64,000 nt of DNA. Source: Nilaparvata lugens. Lineage: Eukaryota; Arthropoda; Insecta; Hemiptera; Delphacidae. Positions 23,129-35,065 of this stretch are shown piece after piece. The position numbers and the translations under genes were made by a program. The DNA lies in contig NC_052518.1 of assembly GCF_014356525.2 (NCBI RefSeq), positions 13,842,201 to 13,906,200 on the forward strand. The letters are read 5' to 3'. How positions within the stretch are numbered: the stretch's first letter is position 1; the number at the start of each line of letters is the position of its first letter. The notes beneath the pieces are model-generated. The model was not told where the DNA came from. It did not search any database and saw only the letters and a list, made by a program, of their open reading frames with translations.

Positions 23129-25949
23129 ATGTCTGATTACATCTCTTTAATGCAGACTTCAATGAAAGGCGACAACTCCTCCTTGAAAATATGTCATACA
23201 AACATTCAATCTTTGCCAGCGCATTTTGACTTTTTTAAAATCATGTTATCATCAGTTCCTCTAGATATTGTAGTATTGAGTGAGTCTTGGCTTAAACCTA
23301 GTTTGCAGTCCTCAGCTTTTGCTATTCCTGAATATTCACTATTTAGAAACGACAGAATTAATAAGGGTGGTGGGGGAGTAGCTATCTATGTAAGATCCTC
23401 TTTTGCGGCTCGAGTTATAGTGTGTTCGGAGCCGGTGTACTCTCATTCTCCCGAATTCCTCCTCCTTGATGTGAGAGTGGGTGGCGAGTCTGTTTTGGTC
23501 GCTGGTGTTTATCGCCCGCCTAGGGCAGGTAGTTTCCACACATCCGAGGATGCATTAGCTAGAGTTATGCATAGATACAACCACATAATTATTGTTGGCG
23601 ACTTAAATGCTGATCTGATTAAAGATTTTCCTGAAGTAAGACAGATTAGAGCTTTTGCTGACACATTCAACTTCACTATTTTACCTAGTGGTCCGACATT
23701 CCATACAGCAACATGTGATTCACTTCTCGACCTAGCAATTGTAAGTGATTATTCTACTGTTATTACAAATGGACAAGCTCGATGTAACGATTTTTCAGCA
23801 CATGATATAATATATTTTACATACAATCTGAAGCATGAGACCAATTACAATAAAACATTTGAATATCTAGACTTCCGTAACTTTGATTTAGATTCGTGTC
23901 TGGAAGCTGCAGTGTGTCTCCCATGGACATTTTGAATACAACAGATATTGACGATAAGATCAACACTTTCAATTCATTCATTTTTTCCATTTTTGATGAT
24001 TTTGCGCCAGTTAAATCAGTAACAATAAAAAGTAAACCGTGTCCCTGGATAACAAGTGATATAATACAGATTAGGAAGGAAAGATACAGGGCAAGGCGTC
24101 TGTATCTCCGAACGCATAGGGAGTCTGACTTAGCTCGCTTCAAAAGTTTGCGAAACAAAGTCAAGTCTATGTGTAGGAACTCCAAGTTAAGATATTTCCA
24201 TACTCAGTTCGAAAGTGGCGGAAACGCCTCGGTACTTTGGTCGAGATTGAGAAATTTAGGAGCTGTGCCTGTTAAGAGTGCATCAGGAGAGCTGGCGGTC
24301 TCACCTAGCGACTTGAATAGATACTTTTGTACTCCTCATCTACCATCAGGTCTCCCTGATTACCGAACAATTTCTCAAATGATAAATTTGTCGAATCCTC
24401 AAATTCTTGATGATCAGTTCCATTTTTCTCACGTGACTCCTAATCATATTGCTTACACTATATCAAATATGAATAAGAACAGCAAGGGTATTGATATGAT
24501 TCCAATCTCGTTCTATAAAAAAATAATGCCAGTTCTTTTACCATCAATTACGCATAAATATTTAATTTCTCTATTCAAATGGGTATTTTCCCGAATTTTT
24601 GGAAGTATTCTATTATAAGACCAATCTCAAAGATATCTAATCCTTCCAATCCATCAGACTTCCGACCCATTAACATACTCTGTTCCATTTCCAAAGCTTT
24701 AGAGAGAATTGTTCATGGGCAGTTAACAGCTCATCTCAGTTCAATTAACTATTTCCATGAGTTCCAGTCAGGATTCAGAGCCAATTTCAGCACTTCCACT
24801 GCACTCTTGAAGGTTACCGACGATGTAAGATCTGTAATGGATCGAGGCATGCTGACAGCAATGGTTTCTTTTGATTTCAGCAAGGCATTTGATAAGATCT
24901 CTCATTCGATTCTTATTCATAAATTAAAAAATCATTGTCATCTTTCACCTCTAACACTTTCTTGGTTCTCTTCATATTTGAGGGGTCGGTTCCAGGCTGT
25001 CATGGTTCCTCTGGTATAACTGAGGTGGACTGGATGCCTGTTTCAGCTGGAGTGCCTCAGGGATCGGTACTTGGACCTCTCCTTTTCTCCATTTACATAA
25101 ATAACATAACAGAAATCATTGCTCATTCTTCATTCCACCTGTTTGCTGACGATCTAGTGTTTTATAAACATTTCAACCCGGGTGATTGTGTGGAGGCTGT
25201 CACGCGGATGAACCTGGATGTCTCTTCACTCTCTGTGTGGACCCGATCGCATTGCCTGTCGTTGAATACACAGAAAACGAAATGCACTGTTGTTGGTTCA
25301 CAAAGACGAATTAGACAAGGAGCGATTGGTATACCTTCTGTAACCTTGGATGGAGTGGAACTCATATATGATGATAGGATCAAGCTGCTTGGCATGCTGA
25401 TTGACAACGCACTCACTTGGGAGGTTCATGTGAATGCTGTAGTGAGAAAGGTGTTTGCAGGGATGCATCAAATAAAAAGGTTGAGGAGATTTTTGCCGGT
25501 GGGAGTGAGGAAGACTCTGGTTCAGGCGCTTATTCTCCCCCATTTCGATTATTGTTCAATGGTATACAATGGTGTTTCTGGAGAGCTCAATGGCAGGCTT
25601 CAAAGGGCATCAAACTATGCTCTGCGATTTATTTTTGATGCTCGATGGAATGACCACGTAACACCCCTGTACAGAGAACTTGATTGGCTAAAATTAAAAA
25701 TTAGAGCAGAGACGATTGTATTTTATACTCTGCCAAACCTACAAACTAATTGTGGGAGGAACTGGTCTGGAATATTTGAGAGAAGGACTTGTACTTTTCA
25801 TTGAGGTTCATCAGAGGGATACTCGGTCTCACCGCTTCTTTCTTCAGATACCTCAACACCGATCGGCAATTTTCGGAGCTTCGTTCTGTGTTACGGCTTC
25901 TCGTGAATGGAATGCTCTGCCACTTTATGACTTAGCCCATGGCTGGTAG
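23129..25949 (+). pseudogene. LINE D ORF2: endonuclease-reverse transcriptase, broken
   Basis: The APE-type endonuclease occupies about the first 230 codons: CHTNIQSLPAH, LSESWL, GGGGVAIYV, GVYRPPR, VGDLNAD, SLLDLAIVS and a final SAHD. After a frameshift near 23925 follow the linker and [36 protein letters not shown] and FADDLVF. The C-terminal part ends with SHRFFLQIP...WNALP. Further breaks lie near 24590, 24990 and 25795. The clade (CR1/R1/jockey group) is not resolved. Confidence 0.85.
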
Positions 25950-26252
25950 CGAGGAGAAGTTGTATTCCTTTTTTTTATAATAACTTACTTATGAAATGTA
26001 GACAATGATTTTTGCATGGGTTCACGAACTGCATGACTTTTTTTCTTTTTTTCCTTCTCATTTTTCTATTTCAGTCTTGTTCTTGAAGTAATCTATATTA
26101 ATTTTTACTGTGCTCATCTATTATACTTTTAGTTTTACATTAATACTTACCGTATAGTTTATTCATGTACAGTGCTATTTTGTTTTGTACCACTATGGGT
26201 CTTCTTAGACTCAGTGGAAATTGTCATATTGTATAAATAAAATAAATAAATA

Positions 26253-27076
26253 CATTCTAAAAATATCAATCTCGTGCACCTGGAAGCCCAAATTTCAATT
26301 TTTCAGAATTAATGTTAAAATTTCATCAATGGTACATACAATTTCATAAAAAAATCAACAAATCATATGGTCCAAATTAAAAAAGGAACATCTGTTTCTA
26401 TTATAGCTTTCTACCTGATACCACTTAACCTCAATAATATTGTTTGGATAACTGATAAATATTTTTAATAATAATGATAAAATTGTTATTATAAATATAA
26501 TAATAGTATTGTTTTGATAACTAATAAATATTTTCATTTTCACAAACTCTGTATAATATGGTGAATATGAAACAGCTGAATCAAAGAAATTATCTCAAAA
26601 ACATGTGTTTAGAAACTTCGTTTTCCTGATGCAATGTTTAGGCCTACACGTGGCATGGATTATCAATTTTTCAGCTAGAACAGTTCTTTAGACAAAGTGC
26701 TAAATAAACGTCTACAGTTATATTAATGCTGTATCGGCAATATGAAAACGCATGCAGTTAATATGTCTTTGAATAAAGGTGTTGATATTTACATAAAGAG
26801 ATTATTCTCTTCCATTTTTATTCAAATAAAATTCCAAAATTATTCGAGCCCTGATAGAATGACTGACTCACTGTACAATCAGTCGAAAATTTTAACATTG
26901 GAATGAGGGGTATTTTGGCAAGCTGAGCAAAAAAATAAGGTTATATGCACCTTTCGTTATATCTTCAAATGAAAAATGAGTTTTGTGGGTTGTCAAAACT
27001 CCCTCTGAAAGGGAAACTACTCAACTTATTCCATATTGTAGTGAAATAACAATGATCATCCATCCATCTATCGTCT
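26253..27076. other. Non-coding stretch
   Basis: No gene seen; AT-rich with short internal duplications of TTTGATAACTAATAAATATT type near 26440-26535. Confidence 0.45.
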
Positions 27077-27846
27077 TCTATACTATAATAAAGGAAAGAA
27101 CTGGATTATACACGTATACAGGTGTAAAGTAAAGGAAAATTATGTTGGACGCATCATCACGTCTGAACTACTGGACTGATCAACTTGAAAGTTTGCATAT
27201 AGATTCTTGCTTAACCGAGGATGGTTATAGACCTATTTTAAATTCTTCAAGATTTGATTACATGAAGTTTTCAGTTTGTCAAGTTTTCAATTATTTGACA
27301 TGCTTCCAGTTGTTGTATGGAAGCAACAGAACATTTCTCTTAAAAGGGAAATTAGAAGATAGGTATGATTGGGGATGATCGAAAAATAAAAACAGATTTT
27401 ACGTTGCACCCAAATTTTTTTCGCCATTTTGAATCCAACTTCTGTTTTTTAATTGAAAGGTGGTCATATGATACATGATTCCGATACAGGATTTCCAGAG
27501 AAAAGGTATGGTGAAAACTGCACATCGATATCTCAAACCTTTCAAAATTTATTCTCATTCATTTCCTTTATTATAGTATAGGCGATGATAGATATATGGA
27601 TATATCATCCATGTTAACTGGCTTAAACACGTAGGCCTATACACGTGTAAAGGATAGGAAAATTATGTTTGACACATCATCACGTCTGAACTACTAGACT
27701 GATTTACTTGAAATGCTGCATATAAATTCTTAATCAACTGAGGACTCTTATAGGCCTATTTTTAATTCTTCTAGATTTCATTACCTCAAGTTTTCAGTAT
27801 GTCGAGTATTAAAATAGACCCTTGCGAAGCACGGGTTACCTGCTAG
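27077..27846 (+). mobile_element. Helitron-like debris with direct duplication
   Basis: Starts TCTATACTATAATAAAGG (27077) and ends with a GCGAAGCACGGG segment followed by CTAG then T (27843-27847), the layout of Helitron termini (5' TC, 3' CTRR). Two diverged copies of the same internal sequence lie at about 27114-27300 and 27645-27800, sharing CATCATCACGTCTGAACTAC. An inverted start motif (CTTTATTATAGTATAG, about 27568) lies between them. It has no Rep/helicase ORF, so it would be non-autonomous. Assignment is tentative. Confidence 0.45.
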
Positions 27847-27884
27847 TGTGAAATAAGCTCTCATTGAATGAAATCATAATCATA

Positions 27885-28140
27885 GAAGTCAATTATACTA
27901 AAGCAATTTTTGTTTGAATATGTGTGTTTGTGGATAAGAATGTATGTCGGATGGTTCTCGAAAACGGCTATAACGATTTGGATTAAATCAGGAATATAGT
28001 GGGTTTGCGACAAAAAACATTATTTTGGAACAGGTCTCAACTCTGGGAAAATTCGCTGAAGTTCCTTGAGAAAGGATTATTGGTCCCTCAAGTAGCAGCT
28101 GATCAAAAAAAGTTTTCCATAGTCTGTTGAAAACGTAAGA
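27885..28140 (+). repeat. Helitron-like 5' segment, copy 1
   Basis: ATTATACTAAAGCAATTTTT followed by TCTCGAAAACGGCTATAACG matches the start at 28730 (TCTCGAAAACGGCTCTAACG). Related to the terminal debris on either side. Confidence 0.45.
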
Positions 28141-28352
28141 GAGTGTGACCAATGAAACAGATTATAATAGCTGTAGTTGAGCTAACAAATTTGGCGACCT
28201 TAATTTAAAACATTGCAGTATTCATGGAACATCTGGAAGAATAGGTTCAGAAAGTGACCGGATGATAGCAAAAGAAATTTAAAATTGATCTCTCCAAACA
28301 TATGGTAGTTGAATGTAATGTTCATTGTGAGATAGAAATGCGACTAATTTCT

Positions 28353-28449
28353 TCAGCTTCTGTTGTATTGGTTCCTCTGTTGCTCCAAGTTGTACGCAGC
28401 CATGGCCTTGAGAGAGCCAGTTGCACTGTCTGTTAATTCATAATCCGGA
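28353..28449 (-). CDS. Possible terminal exon of an unknown protein
   Basis: On the minus strand an acceptor (GTGGTATTTAG, about 28460-28450) is followed by 32 open codons ending in TGA (28353-28355). The peptide (PDYELTDSATGSLKAMAAYN, then LEQQRNQYNRS) has normal amino-acid composition and GC-richer codons than the surroundings. It sits inside Helitron-like repeats, so it is either a host exon, possibly of the minus-strand ribonuclease gene upstream, or a gene fragment captured by a Helitron. No family recognised. Confidence 0.3.
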
Positions 28450-28729
28450 CTAAATACCACGAGAACCAATGAGATAAGCCTGCTATTAAAAAAAACCCTA
28501 CTCTGATTAATTCTCATGAAATTTAATTCTGATTGAATTTGAACAGGCTTTTGTGCTACTGGGCCTGATATTTTCATGTTTCAATATCAGCTAAAAAGTA
28601 AATCGAAAAAGACCCATAATATTCCATCAGGTGCTCCTATTTCCTTTCATGATGTCATTACATGACACAAGACAAACCTATTGATATTGATAGATCACAA
28701 GTAAATACTAAAGTTGTCAATCTTATTAT

Positions 28730-30122
28730 ATTAAGCGAGCAATTTCTGTATATGGTTATATGGTTATGTATGTCCAACGGATCTCGAAAACGGCTCTAAC
28801 GATTTTCACGAAATTTGGAACATAGTAGGTTTATGATATAAAAATTCGATTGCACTAGGTCTCATCCCTGGGAATACTCGCTGAAGGACATGAAAAGGAT
28901 AATAATTATTCATCCTTGGAAAAACAGATGATAATTTCGTCGTCTGTCGATAACAGAAGATGCATGTGCCTGTGTGGGAGAGAGATAGAATAATTATGTC
29001 CAGCTGTTGAATCTAGAAATTTTAATTGACTTGATCAAAATAATCTGTTTTGTTGACATGACATGGTATATCATCCTAAATTAGAGTATATCATAATTTT
29101 CAAAGTTTATCATTATTTTACAGTTTTAAGTGATTAGTGAGTGTTATTTTGTTATTCAATTTGGTCTGTAAACAATCTAAATTAGAACTTTTCTGTTTTC
29201 AAATGGTTGGATTGAAAATTGGACCTGAATTCAAGTGTATGGAACATAACCTACTTTTTGGAATATTTATAGTGTATAAATCAAAATTCGGGGAAGAAAC
29301 AGTTTTGGGCTGTGCCTGTTAGTCCTTTCCCAATCATTTTAAAGATTGTGTTCTGTCTATCAATAAATAAATAACGAGCGAAGCTCGGTGCCCCGATATT
29401 TGAGATAGATATTAAATTGTGTTATATGTTGGTTTACATCCAAATTTTCATCCCTAAGCTTTTGGTTTCCAGCTAAGATCAAAAAAAGAAATCATATAAT
29501 GGTAGTCAATAATCAAAGTGATTGAATAAACTCTTTTCAGATTTATGCAAATTCACATTAAAATCATCCCACAAAAGAGAAATCAGCCACAATAATGTTA
29601 TACTAACTATTATGAATGGACTTCCATGGAAGAATCAGTGGATTGGCTGCTTTTACACTTTTGGATAAGTGAAACGAAAAGTAAGCGACAGGCTATGCCA
29701 AAAATTCCAGAATAAGCAAGAGATCCATGGATACCAGAGTCATTAAATTCCGAATCAACTTAATTTGGAATTTAATCTTCAATTGCATCAAGCAAAAACA
29801 AAAAATAACATGATCACTGCTAATCTGATAACTGTCAACGGGAAATATTAAATGCCAATGAATAAAGTCGAGGTCGACTCTTAAGCCCCGCCCAATATTC
29901 TACAAAATTCGTTGCAATTAGACTACTATTCTACAGAGCAGTTCCAATTAACATATCAATTAATTATTCGAATGATTTGACTGAATAATTTTCATGCCAA
30001 GTTATGGCCTAATCTCAAAAACGATTATAACAATACAATTTTGGTAGAATTTAGATTAAAAATGTTTCACAAAAATAATCTTATCTTTTAATTCCCGTAG
30101 CGAAGCACGGGTGCCCTGCTAG
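28730..30122 (+). mobile_element. Helitron-like relics with CGAAGC hairpin ends
   Basis: One segment runs from ATTAAGCGAGCAATTTCTGT (about 28731) to ACGAGCGAAGCTCGGTGCCC (about 29372). Another ends at CCCGTAGCGAAGCACGGG then TGCCCTGCTAG (about 30098-30122). The terminal CCCGT/ACGGG stem-loop a few bases before CTAG is the Helitron 3' signature. No transposase frame. Boundaries are approximate. Confidence 0.45.
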
Positions 30123-31424
30123 CAATGACATAACACATAAGTTCATGAGATTATGTTCTATGAGAATCACCCGTTAGATGCACTTCATTTCAGTATTTCC
30201 TAGTGGAGAGGCGCGCTCAAGGACACCTCAAGGATAAACATTTCAAACACATAACTTTTGACACAATTCTCAGATTTCATCGTACTACACTTCATTCTTC
30301 TCGGCTCGTCAAGGCGGTCCATAATCATGCATCATAAGTCAAATTCGGTAGAAAAAAGGAAAATTTATTGTTGAGTGTACTTAAGGTCATATTCCAATAC
30401 ACAAAAAAAGCCAAATTCTATATTCAAAGCTATTAGATAGATAGAGATATAAAAGTGCTTTATTGAAAAAAACAATATTTTACCAGAAGTATCATTTAAA
30501 AATATTGCATACACTATACGGCTTGGTCAAAGACCGTCAGCCGGAAATTCCGAATTACTAAGATAAATGAACACACATTCTTCATATCAAAATAAAATAA
30601 ATAAATTAGTCTCTTTGGATAAAACAGAAGCATTCTAACATTTTATATTTCTAATGTGATCCAATTTCTTTCTTCATTTTTTAAATGAAAAAAAATAATA
30701 ATAAAGTCCAAATAATACATAATGATCAAATTTCTTGATAATACACAAATTAAATTAAACAACCTGAGTAGAAAAAAGTCGGAAAAGAGTACCCAATGAC
30801 TAAATTACAAAATATACAACTTACTATGGCACTAACCAAACATGCGTAAGAAGGAAATAAATATCCATGTAACGCTATTTCAATTCTTAAATTAAAATGG
30901 ATTAATTCTTTATTTTTCAAAAGTATATAGGCCTATTACCTTTGAGTGGAAATGATCTAGATGAAAACGAAACAGCACCAACTTGACCTCAATTACAAAC
31001 ATTGACAACTATTGAGATGATGTATAATAATAATAACAACAATAATAATGGGGGTTCATTAGTATTTTAATATCAAACCAAACTATTTAATTACTGAAAT
31101 ACCTCAGTATTATGTATCTCGGTAATCCCTTATTATAAAAATCATTACTACTTGATCTTGAAATGTACAATAGACTTTTCTCTTTCATCTGCTGTACACG
31201 ATTCATGAAAAAAATGTCCACTTAACAATAAATTTTCAATTTTTCGACTGAATTTGACTTTTTTTTCTTCATGATGCATGTTTTTGGACCACTTTTGACG
31301 AGCCGAGAAGAATGAAGTGTAGTACGATGAAATCTGAGCATTGTGTCAAAAGTTATGTGTTTGAAATTAAGTGCATCTAACGGGTGATTCTCATAGAACA
31401 TAATCTCATGAACTTTTGTCATTG
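30123..31424. mobile_element. Foldback element with arms of 200-250 bp
   Basis: The left arm 30123-30373 is the inverted complement of 31221-31424 (ends CAATGACA.., includes AGAATCACCCGTTAGATGCA). The left arm carries an extra segment of about 54 bp that the right arm lacks. The 850-bp interior has no ORF. It includes a short (ATAG)n run and CTTTATT at about 30430-30465 that looks like the inverted tail of a LINE. Confidence 0.75.
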
Positions 31425-31434
31425 TGCGAAGTAT

Positions 31435-31990
31435 CAATGTGACGACGACAATTTAGTTGGTGATTGGTTGATGCTGAAAATTAGGTGTTTTTCACAATAC
31501 AAGGAGCATTGTTGTCAGGTGTACCTGGAAATCTGTATGAGATAGAGCGCTCTACCTGATCTCAGATTGTAGAGCACAAATATACGCTTAGAGGGATTTT
31601 GAATTATACATCTAAATGGTAACAATCGGAAGATATTGTTGATCAAAAACTAAAATTCATCAAAATTGTTTTTTTTCTTCAAATTTTACTCATTTTTGAA
31701 AAATCATAACTCAATACTCATTGGAGATAGATAGTTCCGAATGATCTCATTTTATAATCTAAAAAAGGCGAGAACAAATTTTTCTGTCCGATTACGAGAT
31801 TTGGCAGAAATAGCTGGAAACTGGAAAATGAGCCGAAAATACGAGGTTTTTGGGTCACCCTGTATCTAGAACAAGGAAATTTTGCATGAATTGGTTCTTG
31901 ACTTCTCTTATGTACCCAAATAATATATTAAAACATCAGAACTAAAATATAAATTGTATGCACCAATGTATATAGTGACTGGACTAATAG
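31435..31990. repeat. Inverted repeat partner of 19275-19850
   Basis: Inverse copy of the repeat listed at 19275. Its terminal-like motif CACCCTGTATCTAG (about 31855) is the better preserved version (CAGGGTGACCCAAAA on the other strand). It directly follows the foldback element. Confidence 0.75.
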
Positions 31991-32165
31991 TTCTAGTAGT
32001 TATTTTTCGAGAAGCTATGTGACGCTGGTAGTCTCTCTGTGCCGTTCTTACATTCTCGCCACAGCAAAACAGTAATAATAGACAGTAGTCGACAGTAATC
32101 GGCTTGAAATTTGGAACAAACCATATACCAATATACGATGGGATATCTTCTTGTGTTATATTTTC
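31991..32165. repeat. Rearranged dispersed repeat
   Basis: 32009-32080 is the inverted complement of part of 38098-38160 (AAGAACGGCACAG, CTACCAGCGTCACATAG). 32100-32165 holds the GAAATTTGGAACA ... GATATCTTCTTGTG repeat in direct orientation. The two halves are in opposite orders, as if the element was folded or inverted. Confidence 0.5.
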
Positions 32166-32541
32166 TCTATGTATCTACTATGGAAGGCGGTGGAAAAAGA
32201 GAATTGGCAACCATGCCGTCCTAGTTCTATTTCCAATGTCTTTTTTTCTTCTTCTGACACGGTTTAGGCATGACCTGCCTGTTCTGGTCCTTAGGATAGC
32301 TCTGTTCTACTCTTTTATTTCTTCTATTCTTTTCCAATATTTTTGAATCTCAATTTAGTGCACATCTCTTTTTAAGCCGCCCAACATCTCTATGTCCTGT
32401 TGGTGCATATTGTAGAGCTTGGAGTGGGATCCCACTGCTTGGCATTCTTTAGGTGTTCCTTCCATCTGACTCTATACTTTGATATCAAACTTTATAACGT
32501 GAATGACACTATAATTATGAGATAAATGACGAGTATATTAC

Positions 32542-32649
32542 CTTTTTTCGATGGTAGCGTCCCATAAGGGGTTGATGCCCATAAGATCCCTGAATTGGTT
32601 CTTGCTAACTATTATTCCATCCATAGCAGCAGCGCACTGAATCACATAC
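32542..32649 (-). CDS. NYN ribonuclease gene, third coding exon
   Basis: A 108-bp exon with acceptor TTTTCAG (32650-32656) and donor GTAATA (32541 downwards). It completes an Arg codon from exon 2, then reads YVIQCAAAMDGIIVSKNQF and RDLMGINPLWDATIEKR. In Zc3h12a/N4BP1-type NYN domains this is the strand-helix unit after the conserved D-(D)-R, with DGIIVS-N-x-(F/Y)-R-(D/E) as its hallmark. It ends in phase 2 like the earlier exons. The exon that should follow, with the FVGDxFMxPDDP-type segment, was not found in the window. Confidence 0.85.
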
Positions 32650-32733
32650 CTGAAAACACAAAGTATTCGACAATGATTACATTGAAAATTATAGAAATAA
32701 TATAAATTTAAGAGGTTCGATTTAAAAATATTA

Positions 32734-33086
32734 CTATAATGAGGTCCAAGCTGAATTGGCAGTAGAGAAAGACAGGAGAACAGCGTTGCCGATTCTCTCC
32801 CTTTTCACTGCCTTTTATAGAGGATACCGGTATATCTGATGTAATATTAACTGTCACTCTTGTTTAAAGAAATCAATTATATCCGCCAGGAAATTAAATT
32901 TTTTGAATTATTAAATAATACATTTTTATAATTGAGATTAAATATTTTGTTAAAATCTGGCAACGTTAAGGAGCTAGAAAAGAATAGCGCTATCTGCTAT
33001 CTTCGACAATATTGTTGAATGATAGACAAGGATTGCAACACTAGTGTTAATCAAATACTGTCATTATAACGTGGACCTTACTAAAG
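32734..33086. mobile_element. CTATAGTGAGG-family MITE, copy 2
   Basis: A 353-bp element with degenerate terminal inverted repeats (CTATAATGAGGTCCA at 32734; inverted end near 33086). It shares interior sequence with the intact copy at 63486-63852. The left TA survives; the right one has mutated. Lies in the intron upstream of coding exon 3. Confidence 0.7.
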
Positions 33087-33169
33087 TGTTGACACAACAG
33101 TCATGGCTATAGTCGGTTATGACATAGAGAAAAGATAGCATGAGAAGATTAAAATCACTTCACTTATAT

Positions 33170-33300
33170 GGGCTACTTTATAAAAATTAATAGAAACAAT
33201 ATAAAAACTTGTAGTACCCTTTTATTAAAACATTTTAACGACTAGTTTCGACCATTGGCCATTTTCAAGTTGGAATGTAAAAATAAACAAGTTGATACTA
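33170..33300. repeat. Repeat with CGACTAGTTTCGACCATTGG motif
   Basis: This motif followed by CCATTTTCAAGTTG resembles insect repeat families also hinted at near 10037. Transposon-derived, boundaries unknown. Confidence 0.35.
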
Positions 33301-33456
33301 GATAACATATGTTCAGATGCTTATTTTCATATGATTTATTTATTATTCATTATTTTTGGTTGAAGTTATTTAATTTTAATCACATTTCCTTTTAATTTTA
33401 TCAAAAATAGGTTTATTCAAGTCAGATTGAATTATATTTAATAATTTTATAATCAG

Positions 33457-34503
33457 GCTTGATAACTATGGAATAAGAGGAGTCGCATGGAATCTCTTCA
33501 AGAGCTACCTATCAAACCGAACACAATGTGTCAGAGTCAATGGATGTATAAGCAACAAGCTGACTGTAAAGTTTGGAGTGCCACAAGGAACAGTACTAGG
33601 ACCAATTCTTTTTCTTCTCTACATAAATCCATTATGCAACATGGAAATTTATGGATCAATCACCACCTTTGCAGATGATACTGTTCTACTGTTCTCTGAA
33701 CCGACCTGGGAGATGACCTGGAGAGAAGCCGAGACTGGACTTCAGAGGGTGTCTCGCTGGTTGAGTGAAAATCTGCTAACATTGAACCATGAGAAAACCT
33801 TCTTTCTGACTTTTTCGGCGACTCAACATGGACAGCCAACAGGAGATGAGATATTAATCAAGAATCAACGGAATAACACTTCATACACAGTTCACAGGAA
33901 ACAGTCACAGAAATACCTGGGAGTTACTATGGACTCTTTTCTGCGCTGGGATCATCATCTCAATGCGGGAGACTGAGGAAGACCATCTACAGATTCAGGA
34001 TTCTGAGGACACTGGTCGACAAGGGATGTCTAAGGGTTATCTACTTCTCTCTAGCACAGTCCCTCATGCTGTATGGGATTGTGGGATGGGGAGGTGCAAG
34101 CTTCTTGCACATCGAACCGCTCCTCAGGGTGCAGAAGCTGATCATGAGGGTCATCAACCAGAAGCCTCCACGCTATTCATCAGACCAGCTATTCAACGAG
34201 TTTGACGTGATGGATCCAAGACAGCTTTACTCCAAGGAGACACTATGCAGATTACACAAGAACCCAACAACATTTCAAACCAGAAACCACAACACCAGAT
34301 ACAGGAATCTTCTCATCACCAGTGTTGCAAGGAAGGAACTATACCAGAGACATTTCAATCATTTAACACCAAAATTATATATAATCTACTTCCTGCAAAC
34401 TTTAAACAGATTAATCATCCTAGAAAGTTCAAAACAATAGTACACAATTGGTTGATGAGCAAAGGAAAACAGAACATAGAAAACATTATTTCAAATAACA
34501 ACT
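33457..34503 (+). pseudogene. LINE C reverse transcriptase, C-terminal part
   Basis: Covers RT from YGIRGVAWNLF through FGVPQGTVLGP, FADDTVLLF and the C-terminal tail. Frame breaks: a 7-nt deletion between two ATG triplets near 33964 (relative to A) and another shift near 34375. At the position where A has lost a base (A near 16755), C keeps it, so the NLFKSYLSNRT stretch reads through. Confidence 0.85.
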
Positions 34504-34755
34504 AATCACCTAATGGCTTACTAAACACTAACTAATTAATAATACGCACAAAAAACTAACAAAACCTACTCTAGAACATGGTACGCCATAGTGGAGTAGG
34601 TCAATTTCCACACAGAAAAAACTAAACAAGTAGAGGACACATTATAAGAATTTTTTGTAACTAACTATTGTATGTAATATTGTAATTTATTTAATATTTT
34701 GTTTCATTGATGTTGTAGTTTTAGTTTTTTGGGGAAATAAACATTTATTTATTTA
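33457..34755 (+). mobile_element. Helicase-LINE copy C (5'-truncated)
   Basis: Starts abruptly within the RT domain (GGCTTGATAACTATGGAATA) and runs through the 3' UTR with its hairpin (34564-34601) to AATAAACATTTATTTATTT. It is nearly identical to 16720-18020 of copy A, so both derive from a recently active lineage. It sits in an intron of the NYN ribonuclease gene, on the opposite strand. Confidence 0.88.
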
Positions 34756-34869
34756 TGTATTAAATTATTCCTATTTAATTTTGCAGTTTTATATTATTTT
34801 TCTTATCTTCATAAGAAGATTGTAGGCATATACATCGTTTATGTTCCAACTTTCAGGCCGATTTTTGTT

Positions 34870-35065
34870 TACTCATGCCGACTTCTGTGTATTATTGCTA
34901 TTTTGGTCAGGTGAGAGTATAAGAGCAGTAGAGTATGAGTGACTACAAGCGTCACATAGATTCACGAAAAACAACTGAGTTAAACGGCTTGAGTTAACAG
35001 TGAAATTTGGAACATAAACGCCCTATACCATGTCTCGCGTATCTTCTTATGCTATATTTTCTCTA
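34870..35065 (+). repeat. Dispersed repeat, direct copy
   Basis: Similar to 38098-38250: CTACAAGCGTCACATAGA, then AAATTTGGAACATAAACGCC, then CTTCTTATGCTATATTTTCTC. Terminal motifs not defined. Confidence 0.5.

Larger units (their letters stand above)
19860..26252 (+). mobile_element. LINE D, interrupted by LINE E
   Basis: A two-ORF non-LTR retrotransposon: ORF1 at about 20174-20983, ORF2 (endonuclease-RT) at 23129-25949, 3' UTR, then an (AAATA)n tail at 26231-26252. The ORF1-ORF2 gap contains a separate minus-strand LINE (E, 21337 to about 22862). All ORFs are frameshifted, so the copy is dead. The 5' boundary is approximate. Confidence 0.7.

Noticed and set aside
27077..30122. CRISPR-like or satellite array
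   Set aside because: Repeats are few, long, diverged and irregularly spaced; insect Helitron-type debris explains them better.
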